A stretch of DNA of 64,000 bases, taken from NCBI GenBank assembly GCA_016285055.1, contig JAEEPZ010000001.1, positions 46,049 through 110,048 of the forward strand. The letters are read 5' to 3'. Of the stretch, positions 43,414-54,222 are shown piece after piece; the first letter of the stretch is position 1, and the number at the start of each line of letters is the position of its first letter. This DNA is from Prevotella sp. (GTDB lineage Bacteria > Bacteroidota > Bacteroidia > Bacteroidales > Bacteroidaceae). The notes under the pieces are model-generated. The model was not told the origin of the DNA, made no database searches, and saw only the letters and a list, made by a program, of their open reading frames with translations. The translations under genes and the position numbers were made by a program.

Positions 43414-44454
43414 TTACACGCCGATGGAAAGGAGGAATTCGTCCCACTCCTTGGCACCGCCTTTTTTGCCGAACACCTTCTTGTAGAGACGGCTGCGCAC
43501 GGTGCTGATGGTACTCACGTCGCGGGCCAGCACGGCGGCAATGTCTGTAGGAGCAATACGCAGCTTGATGAGCAGGCACACCTGATATTCCAAGTCTGAC
43601 ATGGGGTGGAGATTGCGCAGATGGCTCGTAAAGCCGGGGTATACCTTCTTCGCCTGTGCCTCAATGTCAGTCCACTCCTCTTCTTTCAGTAGCTGGCCGG
43701 AGGCCATACGGCGTTGCAGCGCTACATAGTCATCGGAAGCGAAAAATGCCGATTCCATCGACACAATGGCCTGCCTGACGGGTTGCGGACGCTCGTCGTG
43801 CTCTTCGCGTATCTGTTGCAACTGCAGCTGTAGGCGCTGCTTCGCCCTGTGATTGGAAACAGCAATCAGAGCAATGACCACCACCATCACAATAAAGGCG
43901 ATGACGGCCCACACCAGCCAGTGTATGGTGCTGGCCTGGACGCGCTCCTTGGAAGAAAGCACAAAACAGTCCATCGCATTACTGTTTTCTTTCAAGGCAT
44001 TGGCAGCGAGGTCGCGTATCTCAAGCCCCCATTCGTTGGTCAGCTGCACGTCGCGATGCCAGGTGTAGAGCACGCCATTGTGCTGGATGATGATGGTTGA
44101 ATCATTCAGTATGCTTAGTGGATGCGGATCGTTGTCCTCCAGATAAACACAATCGCCACCGCCATTGTCAACCCACATGATGCTGCACTCCTCGTAGGGG
44201 CGGACAACCAAGGCCGTCTCCGTCTGCATCAGCCGACACTGGTAAAGGGCAGTGTCGCCATCGTAGATGCGCAGCAAGGTGGAGCCATACTGCGGCAGAC
44301 GATCCACACCACCCATAGGGTATTCGGCTTGCGTGAGCACCCAGGCACCTTCAAGCGAAAATGGTTTCAAACTCTTGTCCTCCTCCCTACAAGCAGGAAG
44401 CAGGGCAACGGTCAGCAACAACAATAAGAAATGGAGTGTTTTCATTCGTTTCAT
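43414..44454 (-). CDS. Membrane-spanning sensor/HTH regulator
   Basis: 346 aa. N-terminal lipoprotein-like signal (FLLLLLTVALLPACREED), then about 165 residues predicted outside the membrane with a lipocalin-like beta domain (GAWVLTQAEYPMGG, RIYDGDTALYQCRL). One transmembrane helix (WLVWAVIAFIVMVVVIALIAV, about 180-202), a basic coiled coil, and a C-terminal LuxR/sigma-region-4-like helix-turn-helix (LEYQVCLLIKLRIAPTDIAAVL, then DVSTISTVRSRLYKKVF). The domain order suggests a one-protein signal path from periplasm to DNA. The signal is unknown. The lipid Cys would anchor the N-terminus in the outer leaf of the inner membrane. A -7-like box (TACTTTTG) sits so close upstream that the true start may be the second Met (44445). 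Confidence 0.75.
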   Translation of the reverse strand: MKRMKTLHFLLLLLTVALLPACREEDKSLKPFSLEGAWVLTQAEYPMGGVDRLPQYGSTLLRIYDGDTALYQCRLMQTETALVVRPYEECSIMWVDNGGGDCVYLEDNDPHPLSILNDSTIIIQHNGVLYTWHRDVQLTNEWGLEIRDLAANALKENSNAMDCFVLSSKERVQASTIHWLVWAVIAFIVMVVVIALIAVSNHRAKQRLQLQLQQIREEHDERPQPVRQAIVSMESAFFASDDYVALQRRMASGQLLKEEEWTDIEAQAKKVYPGFTSHLRNLHPMSDLEYQVCLLIKLRIAPTDIAAVLARDVSTISTVRSRLYKKVFGKKGGAKEWDEFLLSIGV

Positions 44455-44566
44455 TGTGCAAAAGTAGCCTTTTTCTCAAGTTCTGACAAATTTTCTTGTT
44501 TGCAATTTGTTCGCATCTGCCATTTGTGTGACAAAATGACACATTCCACACACGTCGTTCCCTCTT

Positions 44567-44582
44567 TGGCATACACTTTGCT
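44567..44582 (+). promoter_or_regulatory. Sigma-54-like -24/-12 site upstream of dnaK
   Basis: TGGCATACACTTTGCT matches TGGCAC-N5-TTGCT closely, with GG and GC exactly 10 bases apart. It lies about 90 bases before dnaK. The same bases also contain TACACTTTG, a one-base-too-long version of the usual -7 box, so a chance match is possible. Confidence 0.35.
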
Positions 44583-44671
44583 GCTTTGTAAGTGGCTTCA
44601 TGCCTCCACAGCCCCTCAACGGGAGTGGGAAACAACAAGAATTATAACACAATTAAAAATAGTACAGAATT

Positions 44672-46600
<1,929 letters not shown>

Positions 46601-46633
46601 TCCAAAGATAACAAACAATAACAATCGGAAACC

Positions 46634-46666
46634 AAATCCGTGTAGCTCTCTGAGTTACACGGATTT
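46634..46666 (+). terminator. Terminator of dnaK
   Basis: Eleven-bp perfect stem AAATCCGTGTA / TACACGGATTT with an 11-base loop, 33 bases after the stop, followed by GCCGTTTTAA. Confidence 0.8.
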
Positions 46667-46811
46667 GCCGTTTTAAGGGGTTTGGCGTTCGTTATCGATT
46701 CCTATCATTTCCTATCTCAGACGTGTTCCATATTTGTACCTTAACAAAAAAGTAGAAGTTTTGAAACAAATAATTATAAATAAAAACAAAGTCTAATTTT
46801 GAACAAAAATT

Positions 46812-47375
46812 ATGCCAGGAATTGCATTGGAAATCAAGAGAAAATGCAAAGTGTGTGGAAAAGTCTTCCTTGTGAAGAAACTTGACTCACAGTTTTGCTC
46901 GAAAAGATGCAGCGCAGTCGATTTGAAACGTAGGCGCGATGCAGAAGTAAAAGAGGCTCGTCTCGCAAAGATAGCAGCCCAAGTGCCAGACATCCGAGAA
47001 TATATCTCGGTAAGAGAGGCTGTAGCCTTGTACCATATTGAACGTGGTACGTTGTACCGTCTCATACGATTAGGTCGTATTCCAGCAATGAATTTTGGGA
47101 AGCATCTCATTCGTATCAAACGTTCGGAACTGGAAGCCAACTTTATGCTTCGCAAAAAAGCGAAACGAGAGAAGGAGAAGCCAATCCCAAAGCTCTACAA
47201 CCTCGAACCAGAGAATTGTTATACCGTTGGTGAGATATGCAAGAAGTATCGCATCAACGACAGCACCGTATGGTCGCATGTACGGAAATACTCTATCCCC
47301 TCACGACAAATAGGCAACTATGTCTATATCCCCAAAGACGAAATCGATAATCTCTATAAATCCGATATATTATGA
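46812..47375 (+). CDS. HTH protein with N-terminal zinc motif, upstream of integrase
   Basis: 187 aa. The N-terminus has a four-Cys zinc-binding motif, CKVCGKVFLVKKLDSQFC-SKRC, as in MYND/treble-clef-like fingers. Two MerR/excisionase-type HTH units follow: YISVREAVALYHIERGTLYRLI with RLGRIPAMNFGKHLIRIK, and YTVGEICKKYRINDSTVWSHV with YSIPSRQIGNYVYIPKDEID. The stop overlaps the integrase start (ATGA), so the two are translationally coupled. The placement suggests control of integration or excision. Starts with no recognised promoter box in the AT-rich leader. Confidence 0.8.
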   Translation: MPGIALEIKRKCKVCGKVFLVKKLDSQFCSKRCSAVDLKRRRDAEVKEARLAKIAAQVPDIREYISVREAVALYHIERGTLYRLIRLGRIPAMNFGKHLIRIKRSELEANFMLRKKAKREKEKPIPKLYNLEPENCYTVGEICKKYRINDSTVWSHVRKYSIPSRQIGNYVYIPKDEIDNLYKSDIL

Positions 47376-48634
47376 AGAAATCAATGCTCCACACCAAAGT
47401 GTCCGTCAGACTCCGAAAGTCGGAGCTTCGTGACGAGTGGTATCTTTACCTCGAAGCCTATCCTGTGTTCAAGCCTGGGCATGACAAGCCTTGCCGTGAA
47501 CGCGAGTATCTAAACCGTATCATTAGAACTCCTTTGTGGGATAAGACTCGCCCAGCTCGTATGGATGAATACGGCAACCAATCCTATAAGCCCAAACGTG
47601 ACGTGAACGGTATCATCGCTTGTCGTTCAAATGCAGATCGTGAAACGTGTGTCTTTGCCGACAATGTGCGTATCCTCCGCCAGCGTGAATATGACAATGC
47701 TGAGCTTTATTCTGACACCGAACAAGCTATGGTGGAGAAGAAAGCCAGAGGACAAGAAGACTTCATTGAATATTTCGGAAAGCAGGCAGCTAAACGCTAC
47801 AAGAATGACACAAAATCCGTCGGTGTCAATTGGGATAGAGCCCACGACTTGCTGAAGATATTTAACAAGAATAAGCCTTTACCGTTTGCTCAGATTGATA
47901 TGCACTTGATAGAGAGTTTCAGGGACTTCTTGCTAAAAGCTCCGCGAGGGGGCAACAAAAGAGGTATCATCTCTCAGAATACAGCTTCCACCTATTTCAC
48001 TCTTTTCAAGGCAGCTCTACATCAGGCATTCATTGACAATTATTTCGACGTTGACATTTCCGCTAAGGTAAAAGGCATTTCGGGAGTAGAAAGTCGCCGT
48101 GAGTACCTGACTATCGAGGAACTGAACAAACTCGCGGCTACTCCTTGTGATTACCCAATGCTGAAAAAAGCAGCATTCTTTAGTGCTTTGACAGGCCTCC
48201 GTCATAGCGATATACGGAAGTTGAAATGGAGTGAGTTGTCAAAAGAAGGAGACCGCTACCGCATTAACTTCACTCAGAGAAAAACAGGAGGTGTGGAGTA
48301 CATGCCTATCTCGGAACAGGCCTACCTCATCTGTGGTGAGCCAGGCGACCCAGACAGACTCGTTTTTGAAGGGCTGCAAGACCCATCTTACATCAATCGC
48401 CCTGTCAAGGTTTGGATTGCTGCAGCTGGTATCAAGAAGAAAATCACATTCCATTGCTTTCGTCATTCCTACGCAACAAACCAGCTTACAGAGGGAACGG
48501 ACTTATACACCGTATCAAAGATGTTGGGTCATACTAACATCCGAACCACACAGATATATGCCAAGGTTGTTGACTCAAAGAAAGAAGAGGCAGCACAAGC
48601 AATCAAGCTCGATCTTCAAAGCGATGTGATATAA
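47372..48634 (+). CDS. Tyrosine recombinase (integrase) of the element
   Basis: 420 aa. N-terminal arm-binding-like part (SVRLRKSELRDEWYLYLEAYP), core-binding SAM-like domain (about 130-220), and a C-terminal phage-integrase domain with the catalytic residues R in ALTGLRHSDIRKL, H-x-x-R in FHCFRHSYATNQL, and H and the nucleophile Tyr in MLGHTNIRTTQIYAKV. It cuts and joins the element at its att sites. Typical of Bacteroidales conjugative and mobilizable transposons. Overlaps the upstream HTH gene by 4 bases. Confidence 0.93.
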   Translation: MKKSMLHTKVSVRLRKSELRDEWYLYLEAYPVFKPGHDKPCREREYLNRIIRTPLWDKTRPARMDEYGNQSYKPKRDVNGIIACRSNADRETCVFADNVRILRQREYDNAELYSDTEQAMVEKKARGQEDFIEYFGKQAAKRYKNDTKSVGVNWDRAHDLLKIFNKNKPLPFAQIDMHLIESFRDFLLKAPRGGNKRGIISQNTASTYFTLFKAALHQAFIDNYFDVDISAKVKGISGVESRREYLTIEELNKLAATPCDYPMLKKAAFFSALTGLRHSDIRKLKWSELSKEGDRYRINFTQRKTGGVEYMPISEQAYLICGEPGDPDRLVFEGLQDPSYINRPVKVWIAAAGIKKKITFHCFRHSYATNQLTEGTDLYTVSKMLGHTNIRTTQIYAKVVDSKKEEAAQAIKLDLQSDVI

Positions 48635-48980
48635 ACCCACCAGATACCCTACTTAGGTTAAGCCAGCTGTGCAATAGCAAAGGTGGCTTGACCTGTCTTT
48701 TAACTTTCATTCATACGGAATAGCCTACGGAAGTGCTCCGTAAGCCATTCCGTATCTCAATTATTTTCGATTTCTATTGTTAAATGATATTTCTGAAACC
48801 GCCTGATTTCAAGCGGTTTCGGTTATTTATTGATTGTTGTTAATACGGAACGGCATACGGGAAACTTTTGCCCTTTTTTCTGCCCTTGCGAAGGGCATTT
48901 TATCGCACTATCTTTGCAGCCGAATTCAAATAAACGCTGACTGCGCAGTCGCAAAGTATTAACATTAAATTTCATTTAAT
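48635..48980. other. Intergenic region with hairpin and promoter
   Basis: Holds ACGGAATAGCCTACGGA...TCCGTAAGCCATTCCGT (about 48716-48754), a long imperfect inverted repeat that may end the integrase transcript, a related ATACGGAACGGCATACGG, and a promoter with CTTG at 48885-48888 and TATCTTTG at 48909-48916 (20 bases apart). No ORF in it looks real. Confidence 0.7.
48885..48916 (+). promoter_or_regulatory. Promoter of the excisionase/primase operon
   Basis: TTG (48886-48888) and TATCTTTG (48909-48916), 20 bases apart, 64 bases before the start at 48981. Confidence 0.7.
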
Positions 48981-49376
48981 ATGGAAGATAGAAAACATAC
49001 GTCGAGTGGCGTTCCCACCTTTGACATGATTCCCATGCTGATGGCGAATCTTCTCGAAGACAATAAGATTCTGTCAGCAAAGATTGATGCCCTCAACAGA
49101 AAGATTTCGGCATCTGTAGGTAATAGTAAGGACGATGACCAGCGCATGGATGTAAGTGAAGCACAGAAGTACATTCCTGGTCATCCAGCAGTTCAGACCA
49201 TCTATGGCTGGACATCCAACAATATGATACCATATCATAAGGTTGGCAAGCGCATCTATTTCGTCAAGTCAGAACTTGATGCTTGGCTCTCAAAGGAGCA
49301 GCACAAGTCTCAGGAGGACTTGCGTGAAGAAGCTGAGGAATATGTAAACAATCGGAGGAAACAACCAACACTATAA
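48981..49376 (+). CDS. Excisionase-like HTH protein
   Basis: 131 aa with a leading helical stretch (MIPMLMANLLEDNKILSAKIDALNRKI) and a MerR/Xis-type winged helix: MDVSEAQKYIPGHPAVQTIYG, then NNMIPYHKVGKRIYFVKSELDAWL, the beta-hairpin wing signature. A charged helix ends the protein. Standard companion of primase genes in Bacteroidales mobilizable elements. It is followed by the primase after 6 bases. Could act as a directionality factor or as a repressor. Confidence 0.85.
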   Translation: MEDRKHTSSGVPTFDMIPMLMANLLEDNKILSAKIDALNRKISASVGNSKDDDQRMDVSEAQKYIPGHPAVQTIYGWTSNNMIPYHKVGKRIYFVKSELDAWLSKEQHKSQEDLREEAEEYVNNRRKQPTL

Positions 49377-49382
49377 TAAGGT

Positions 49383-51950
49383 ATGAGAATCGCTTCTAAC
49401 ATCATCGACACGATAAAGGCAAAAGCCGACATCGTTGAGGTCGTCGGTGAATATGTTCACCTGACCAAGAAGGGGCAGAATTATATAGGACTATGCCCAT
49501 TCCATAATGACAGCACACCGTCATTAACCGTCAGTTCTGCTAAGGGCATCTACAAGTGTTTCGCTTGTGATGCATCTGGCGACGTGATTAAGTTCCTGCA
49601 AGATTATCTTAAAATCTCCTTCGTTGAAGCCGTGAAGATGTTGGCAAAGAAGTATGGTGTAGAGATTCCTGAGGATTCATGCTCTATGGCTGATGATGCA
49701 GACCAACGCAAGCGAGAGTCAATGCTCATCATCAATGACTATGCAGCCAAGTTCTTTGCCGAAACTCTATTCAAAGACACAGAAGAGTCGCACAAGGCTT
49801 TAGACTATGCTACCAGCCGATGGCCAATTGAGTATATCCGCTCATTTGGTATCGGCTATGCCAGCAATAGTTGGGACTCCTTTTCTCAGTGGGCGAAGGA
49901 GAAGGGACTCGACAAAGACCTTTTGCTTGAATTAGGACTTGTCAAGAAGAAAAGCATGAGCGATGATGTTTATGACACGTTTCGCGGTCGCATAATGATC
50001 CCCATCCGTGACAAGCAGCATCGAATTATAGCTTTCACTGCAAGGATCCTGCCCGACATTCTTGCCAATGACTCTAATGCACCCAAGTATATTAACTCCT
50101 CTACATCTCTTATATATGATAAGGGCAATAGCCTGTTCGGTATTGATGTGGCATGGAACGCGGTATCAAAAGCAGGTGTGATGAACTTGGTAGAAGGTGC
50201 GCCAGACGTAATGCGCTTACAGGTCATTGGTGCTTCTAATACGGTTGGACCTCTTGGTTCCTCGTGGACAGAGGCACAACTCAGTATGTTGAAACGCATA
50301 ACGAGCAGGCTCAACATCATCCCAGATAGTGATATTCCAAAAGAAAGAGAGCACTTTGGAGTTGGGTTTGCAAGTGCCATGCGCACAGGGAAATTGGCAT
50401 TGTCCCTTGGTTTTACTATAACCATACAGGAAATTCCAATCGGTGATTGGAAAAATGACCCTGATTCATACCTGGTTTCAAAAGACAAGCTGGATGAATT
50501 AACCAGACAAGACTTTGTGATGTGGTATGCTGCAAAATCTATAGATTATAATGGAGAAGACATCCCCAAACAGGCAAAAGCTGTCCATGAGGTCGTGGAA
50601 CTTGTAAAGACAATTCCTGACAAAGTCCTTCAGGAGTCATACACTGACAAACTCATCAATGTCTATGGACATGAAGATATGTGGAAACGTGAAATTCTGG
50701 GAATTCAATCGATGCCAGCCCTAGTTGTCAGTTCTACAATAAGTGATGAAGAATATGCTGCCCTTTTCAAAGGCACGGAGATTAAGGTTGGCAACAACTG
50801 CTATTATGGTTATACCAAGGAGGGCGAGAAGGAAATCTCCAACTTCATCATGATTCCCCTCTACCTGATTCGTGATGGTGCATCTGCTTCCCGTGTATTC
50901 ATTCTCCGAAACGTCATGGGCTTTGAAGTTCGTATAGAGTTCAGTATAGAGGAAATGACCGTGTTGCAGAAGTTCCGCAACCGTATTGAACGTGAAGTAA
51001 ACTTCATGTGGTACGGCACATCGGCCAAGTTCAACAAGTTACGAGGCATTCTCTACTCCAGTATGGAGGTCATCACTAAGATTTCCACTCTTGGATGGCA
51101 GAAGATAGGTTTTTTCGCTTTTGGGAACGGCATCATTCTCAATGGCGAATGGCATCCGGTAAACGAAGAAGGCATTGTGCGATTGGGAAATCCCTTAGGC
51201 TCATTCTATCTCCCTGCCTTCTCCAAGATGAATGAAGATAACAGTGAGAAGTTCCTCTTTGAGCAGAAGTTCATCCATCTGCCAGAGAGCAAAGTGCGTT
51301 TCTTCCAGTTTGCCACGCAAATGCGCTTGGTCTATGGTGACAATGCCATCATTGGGATATGCTTTATAGTGGTATGCCTCTTCCGTGACATTATCATTCG
51401 TCATCGTCGAGAGTTTCCCACACTTTTTTTGTTTGGCCCAAAGGGAACCGGAAAGACAGCCTTTGGTGAACTGCTGCAAAGTGTGTTCGTGTATAATGGT
51501 GATCATCCGAACCTTCGTACATCTACGATGCCGAGTCTTGCTACTGTCTTGTCACAGGCCGAAGATGCCATCATGCACCTTGACGAATACAAGAACGACA
51601 TTGATGTAGAGAAGATTGAACTCCTGAAAGGACTTTGGGATTGCCAGGGACGCAGTAAGCTTGACATTGAGACTCGCAAGCGAGAACAGTCAAAGGTACT
51701 CAGTGGTGTCATTGTCAGTGGGCAGGAGAAACCAACCGTCGATATTGCCTTGTATTCTCGCCAATGTGTGTTGCCCTTCCATAAGGACACACATACCGTT
51801 GAGGAGAAAGAGAACTTCCGTGTCCTGAAAGATGGGAGTATGAAGGGACATCTTACGTCGTTCTTGAATTGTTGCAGGTCAGAACACAGTTTGAGCAATC
51901 TTATAAAGACTGTTACGAACAGGCTGTCAAGAGCATCTGCACCTCCTTGA
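49383..51950 (+). CDS. CHC2 zinc-finger primase-helicase (frameshifted near C-terminus)
   Basis: The frame gives 855 aa. CHC2 zinc finger CPFHNDSTPSL...CFACDASGDV (residues 38-66), a Toprim-like core (VMNLVEGAPDVMRLQV, LNIIPDSDIPKE), and an ATPase/helicase domain with P-loop LFGPKGTGKTAFGE and AIMHLDEYKND. It would prime replication of the element during or after transfer. After about GSMKGHLTSF the frame ends in 30 residues unlike the family, while the overlapping ORF 51869-52606 carries the expected continuation. Adding one G to GGG at 51834-51836 joins both frames, giving a protein of about 1070 aa. Either a real mutation, a sequencing error, or a programmed shift. Confidence 0.85.
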   Translation: MRIASNIIDTIKAKADIVEVVGEYVHLTKKGQNYIGLCPFHNDSTPSLTVSSAKGIYKCFACDASGDVIKFLQDYLKISFVEAVKMLAKKYGVEIPEDSCSMADDADQRKRESMLIINDYAAKFFAETLFKDTEESHKALDYATSRWPIEYIRSFGIGYASNSWDSFSQWAKEKGLDKDLLLELGLVKKKSMSDDVYDTFRGRIMIPIRDKQHRIIAFTARILPDILANDSNAPKYINSSTSLIYDKGNSLFGIDVAWNAVSKAGVMNLVEGAPDVMRLQVIGASNTVGPLGSSWTEAQLSMLKRITSRLNIIPDSDIPKEREHFGVGFASAMRTGKLALSLGFTITIQEIPIGDWKNDPDSYLVSKDKLDELTRQDFVMWYAAKSIDYNGEDIPKQAKAVHEVVELVKTIPDKVLQESYTDKLINVYGHEDMWKREILGIQSMPALVVSSTISDEEYAALFKGTEIKVGNNCYYGYTKEGEKEISNFIMIPLYLIRDGASASRVFILRNVMGFEVRIEFSIEEMTVLQKFRNRIEREVNFMWYGTSAKFNKLRGILYSSMEVITKISTLGWQKIGFFAFGNGIILNGEWHPVNEEGIVRLGNPLGSFYLPAFSKMNEDNSEKFLFEQKFIHLPESKVRFFQFATQMRLVYGDNAIIGICFIVVCLFRDIIIRHRREFPTLFLFGPKGTGKTAFGELLQSVFVYNGDHPNLRTSTMPSLATVLSQAEDAIMHLDEYKNDIDVEKIELLKGLWDCQGRSKLDIETRKREQSKVLSGVIVSGQEKPTVDIALYSRQCVLPFHKDTHTVEEKENFRVLKDGSMKGHLTSFLNCCRSEHSLSNLIKTVTNRLSRASAPP

Positions 51951-52606
51951 CTATCTGCATTGATGAGCGCATCCTTCATAACTGGTCTGTTGTGTTGGCT
52001 TCCTATATGGCAGTGCAGCATCATATTCAGTTTCCTTTTACCTATGACGAGGTCTTCAAGACTGTATTGAATGGCGTGGAATACCAGAACGAAGAATGTC
52101 TGCACAGTAATGAGCTGAGTATTTTCTGGAAGACCATTGACTATCTCAAACAAGACAATCAGATATACGGACTCTGTGATTACCGCATTCACGAATATAC
52201 CAGTCTGAAGGTTGACATTAAGATGGATGGCAGACGACAAACAGTAACTAGAGAATATGGCAATGCCAAGAAGATACTCATGATTCCAACCAACAGCCGT
52301 ATGTTTGCTCTCTATGCACTCCACCTCCAAAAGACTCGTGAGAAGGTTATTCCTGAGAATACACTGAAATATTATCTTGAAAACTCTCCCGAATACATAG
52401 GTAAGGTAAACAGCGTAAGGTTTGCATCTGTAGAGAATGTGAAAGACTGGCCTCGTCAATTTTCCGCAAAGTGCTTTCAATGCCAACCACGACTGAGTGA
52501 GAAACCAGTTCAGGCATTCTGCCTTGACTTTGAAGCCGTAGAAGCTGCCTATGGAGTCAGTCTGTATTCTGATTACATGGCATTTGACTTGGCGCACAAT
52601 TCATAA
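51869..52606 (+). pseudogene. C-terminal part of the primase-helicase, out of frame
   Basis: The reading EYEGTSYVVLELLQVRTQFE connects smoothly with the end of the ATPase domain in the upstream frame (NFRVLKDG). It then continues 230 residues, including SICTSLTICIDERILHNWSV and CDYRIHEYTSLKVDIKM, to a stop at 52606. I read it as the missing tail of 49383-51950 separated by a one-base deletion in a G-run, not as an independent gene; the ATG-like start within it (MLQVRTQF is read from a TTG) is weak. If the product is made on its own it would be a 245-aa fragment. Confidence 0.7.
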
Positions 52607-52786
52607 TATCCACATACATCTTCTACATTATCTACAATGGTAATAATCAATATGGTATCTCTATAAGAAGAGTTCTTACAAAGAGGAACAAACATCTACA
52701 CGCTTTGGACTGACAGATGAGTAAGCCCAAGAATGAGAAGTAAACATGAAGGGTGTCCATGCCCATAAAAATTAAAGAAAGAAACT

Positions 52787-53674
52787 ATGCACAAAGAAGA
52801 TTTATCTTATGGTCTGTTTCTATCAGACCGACAGTTGGATTTCCTGTCTAACTATCCACAAGGATTTGACCGTATGAAGTGCTTTGCAACATTCTTGCAA
52901 ATGGCAGTGAAGGAGCCGACGCACTATGAGAAGAAAGAATATTCTGTTGACCTAACCCCAGGGCAGTTTGCCATTTCGGAAGTGGAACTTGCCAAGCTCT
53001 GGAAATGCAACCGCAAGACTGCCTCCAAGATGGTTGAAATGTTCCATAAGGTGGGGCTTGTATCATCTGTGCCGAATTGCCGTACCACAGTTTTCACGGT
53101 CCATTGTCTTGCCAGTTGGTATTTCGGCAATCAAGTCATTCGCAATGCGCATTACTCACGCCATCCTCAGGTCGAGCAACGAATCAAGGCTAACCATAAA
53201 AGTCAAGATGTTACCAAAGGAAGTGCTACCGGTGGAGTTGTTGTCAGCGGTACTGTTGTTAATGGTTGTGCTACCGAAGGAATCACGACCAATAAAACTG
53301 CTACAGAAGATAGCATGAAGGACAATTCCTTATCCCTTTCTTCAACTGAGATTGATAAGGCGAATATCGCACATCAATCAGATGGGCAAACCTTCGAACA
53401 AAGGGATGAGTACACTTCCAAGCATACTGCCCCCGTTAGTCGTGACAATTCTAATGATGGTAACGATAGGGAAAGGAAACAATTCAATGATGGTGACGAG
53501 CCAACCATCCCGAATGAAGGAAGCCTTTCCCCATCCATCACCTTGACAGATGCTGCCTATCTTAATGACAGCCCAGAGAACGAGGCGCAGCCATCCTCTG
53601 AGCCGTCATGTGAGACCCTTCCAGATGCTACCGCAATCGCTGTTGACGAAACGACACCCGAGGATGCCGGATAA
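52787..53674 (+). CDS. Winged-helix-like protein with low-complexity tail
   Basis: 295 aa. The first 125 residues form a DNA-binding-like domain (FDRMKCFATFLQMAVKEP; LTPGQFAISEVELAKLWKCN; RKTASKMVEMFHKVGLVSS), similar to helix-turn-helix proteins often placed between primase and mob genes in Bacteroidales elements. From about 140 the sequence is Ser/Thr/Glu-rich without domain (GSATGGVVVSGTVVNGCATEG). Could be a regulator or replication-initiation accessory; not proven. Gap of 180 bases before it shows nothing clear. Confidence 0.7.
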   Translation: MHKEDLSYGLFLSDRQLDFLSNYPQGFDRMKCFATFLQMAVKEPTHYEKKEYSVDLTPGQFAISEVELAKLWKCNRKTASKMVEMFHKVGLVSSVPNCRTTVFTVHCLASWYFGNQVIRNAHYSRHPQVEQRIKANHKSQDVTKGSATGGVVVSGTVVNGCATEGITTNKTATEDSMKDNSLSLSSTEIDKANIAHQSDGQTFEQRDEYTSKHTAPVSRDNSNDGNDRERKQFNDGDEPTIPNEGSLSPSITLTDAAYLNDSPENEAQPSSEPSCETLPDATAIAVDETTPEDAG

Positions 53675-53855
53675 CCTTCCAAGGCTTTGGGACAACCCGA
53701 AGGGAGCCTGAATTTTCGTACTCTCTAAACAAGAAGTGTCAATGTCTGACAATCCGCTCCACTGCTTGCCCGACTGTTTGACCTCTTGCAATACTCGCAG
53801 GCTTGCATTGGGTTGACCAAGCCCAGTTATAAACTACGATAAAAACCATTTAGAA
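53675..53855 (+). other. Possible origin-of-transfer region
   Basis: This 181-bp non-coding stretch immediately precedes the mobC-like and relaxase genes, the usual place of oriT in mobilizable Bacteroidales elements. It contains GGCTTG...CAAGCC (53800-53823) and other short inverted repeats. I cannot identify a nick site. Position-based call only. Confidence 0.3.
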
Positions 53856-54218
53856 ATGAAAAAAAACATAGAACTTAAAGGGCGCAATCCACGCATCACC
53901 GTTTGCTATACGCCCGACGAAAATACAATGATTGTCAATATGGCTACAGCATGTGGGCTAAAGAAAAGCCAATATATCCATGATGCCTCTTTAGGTCAAG
54001 AGCCAAAGGTGATGATGAGCGACAAGGAGGCTGATGCCCTGATGTCGCTGAAAGCTGCCCGAGGTGAACTGGTTCTGATTAAGAATGCCCTTCATGGCAC
54101 GACCCAGGAGCAGCGTAAGAAGTACTTCCGCAACGAGCAGTTTATGAAGCAGTGGATTGAAGGCGTAAACAGCCTTATACGCCGTCTTGTTGAAATAGAA
54201 GGAATGTTCAAAAGATGA
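53856..54218 (+). CDS. Mobilization accessory protein (MobC/MobA-type, ribbon-helix-helix)
   Basis: 120 aa. The N-terminal strand and helices (NPRITVCYTPDENTMIVNMATACGLKKSQYIHDASLG) fit the ribbon-helix-helix relaxosome proteins that bind oriT and recruit relaxase. The second half is helical (LKAARGELVLIKNALHG). It ends 4 bases before the relaxase ORF. Typical order in the Bacteroidales mobilizable transposons. Confidence 0.85.
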   Translation: MKKNIELKGRNPRITVCYTPDENTMIVNMATACGLKKSQYIHDASLGQEPKVMMSDKEADALMSLKAARGELVLIKNALHGTTQEQRKKYFRNEQFMKQWIEGVNSLIRRLVEIEGMFKR

Positions 54219-54222
54219 TGTT

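Noticed and set aside
51503-52597. 364-aa minus-strand ORF opposite the primase tail
   Set aside because: Antisense to the primase-helicase C-terminal region; no recognisable motif.
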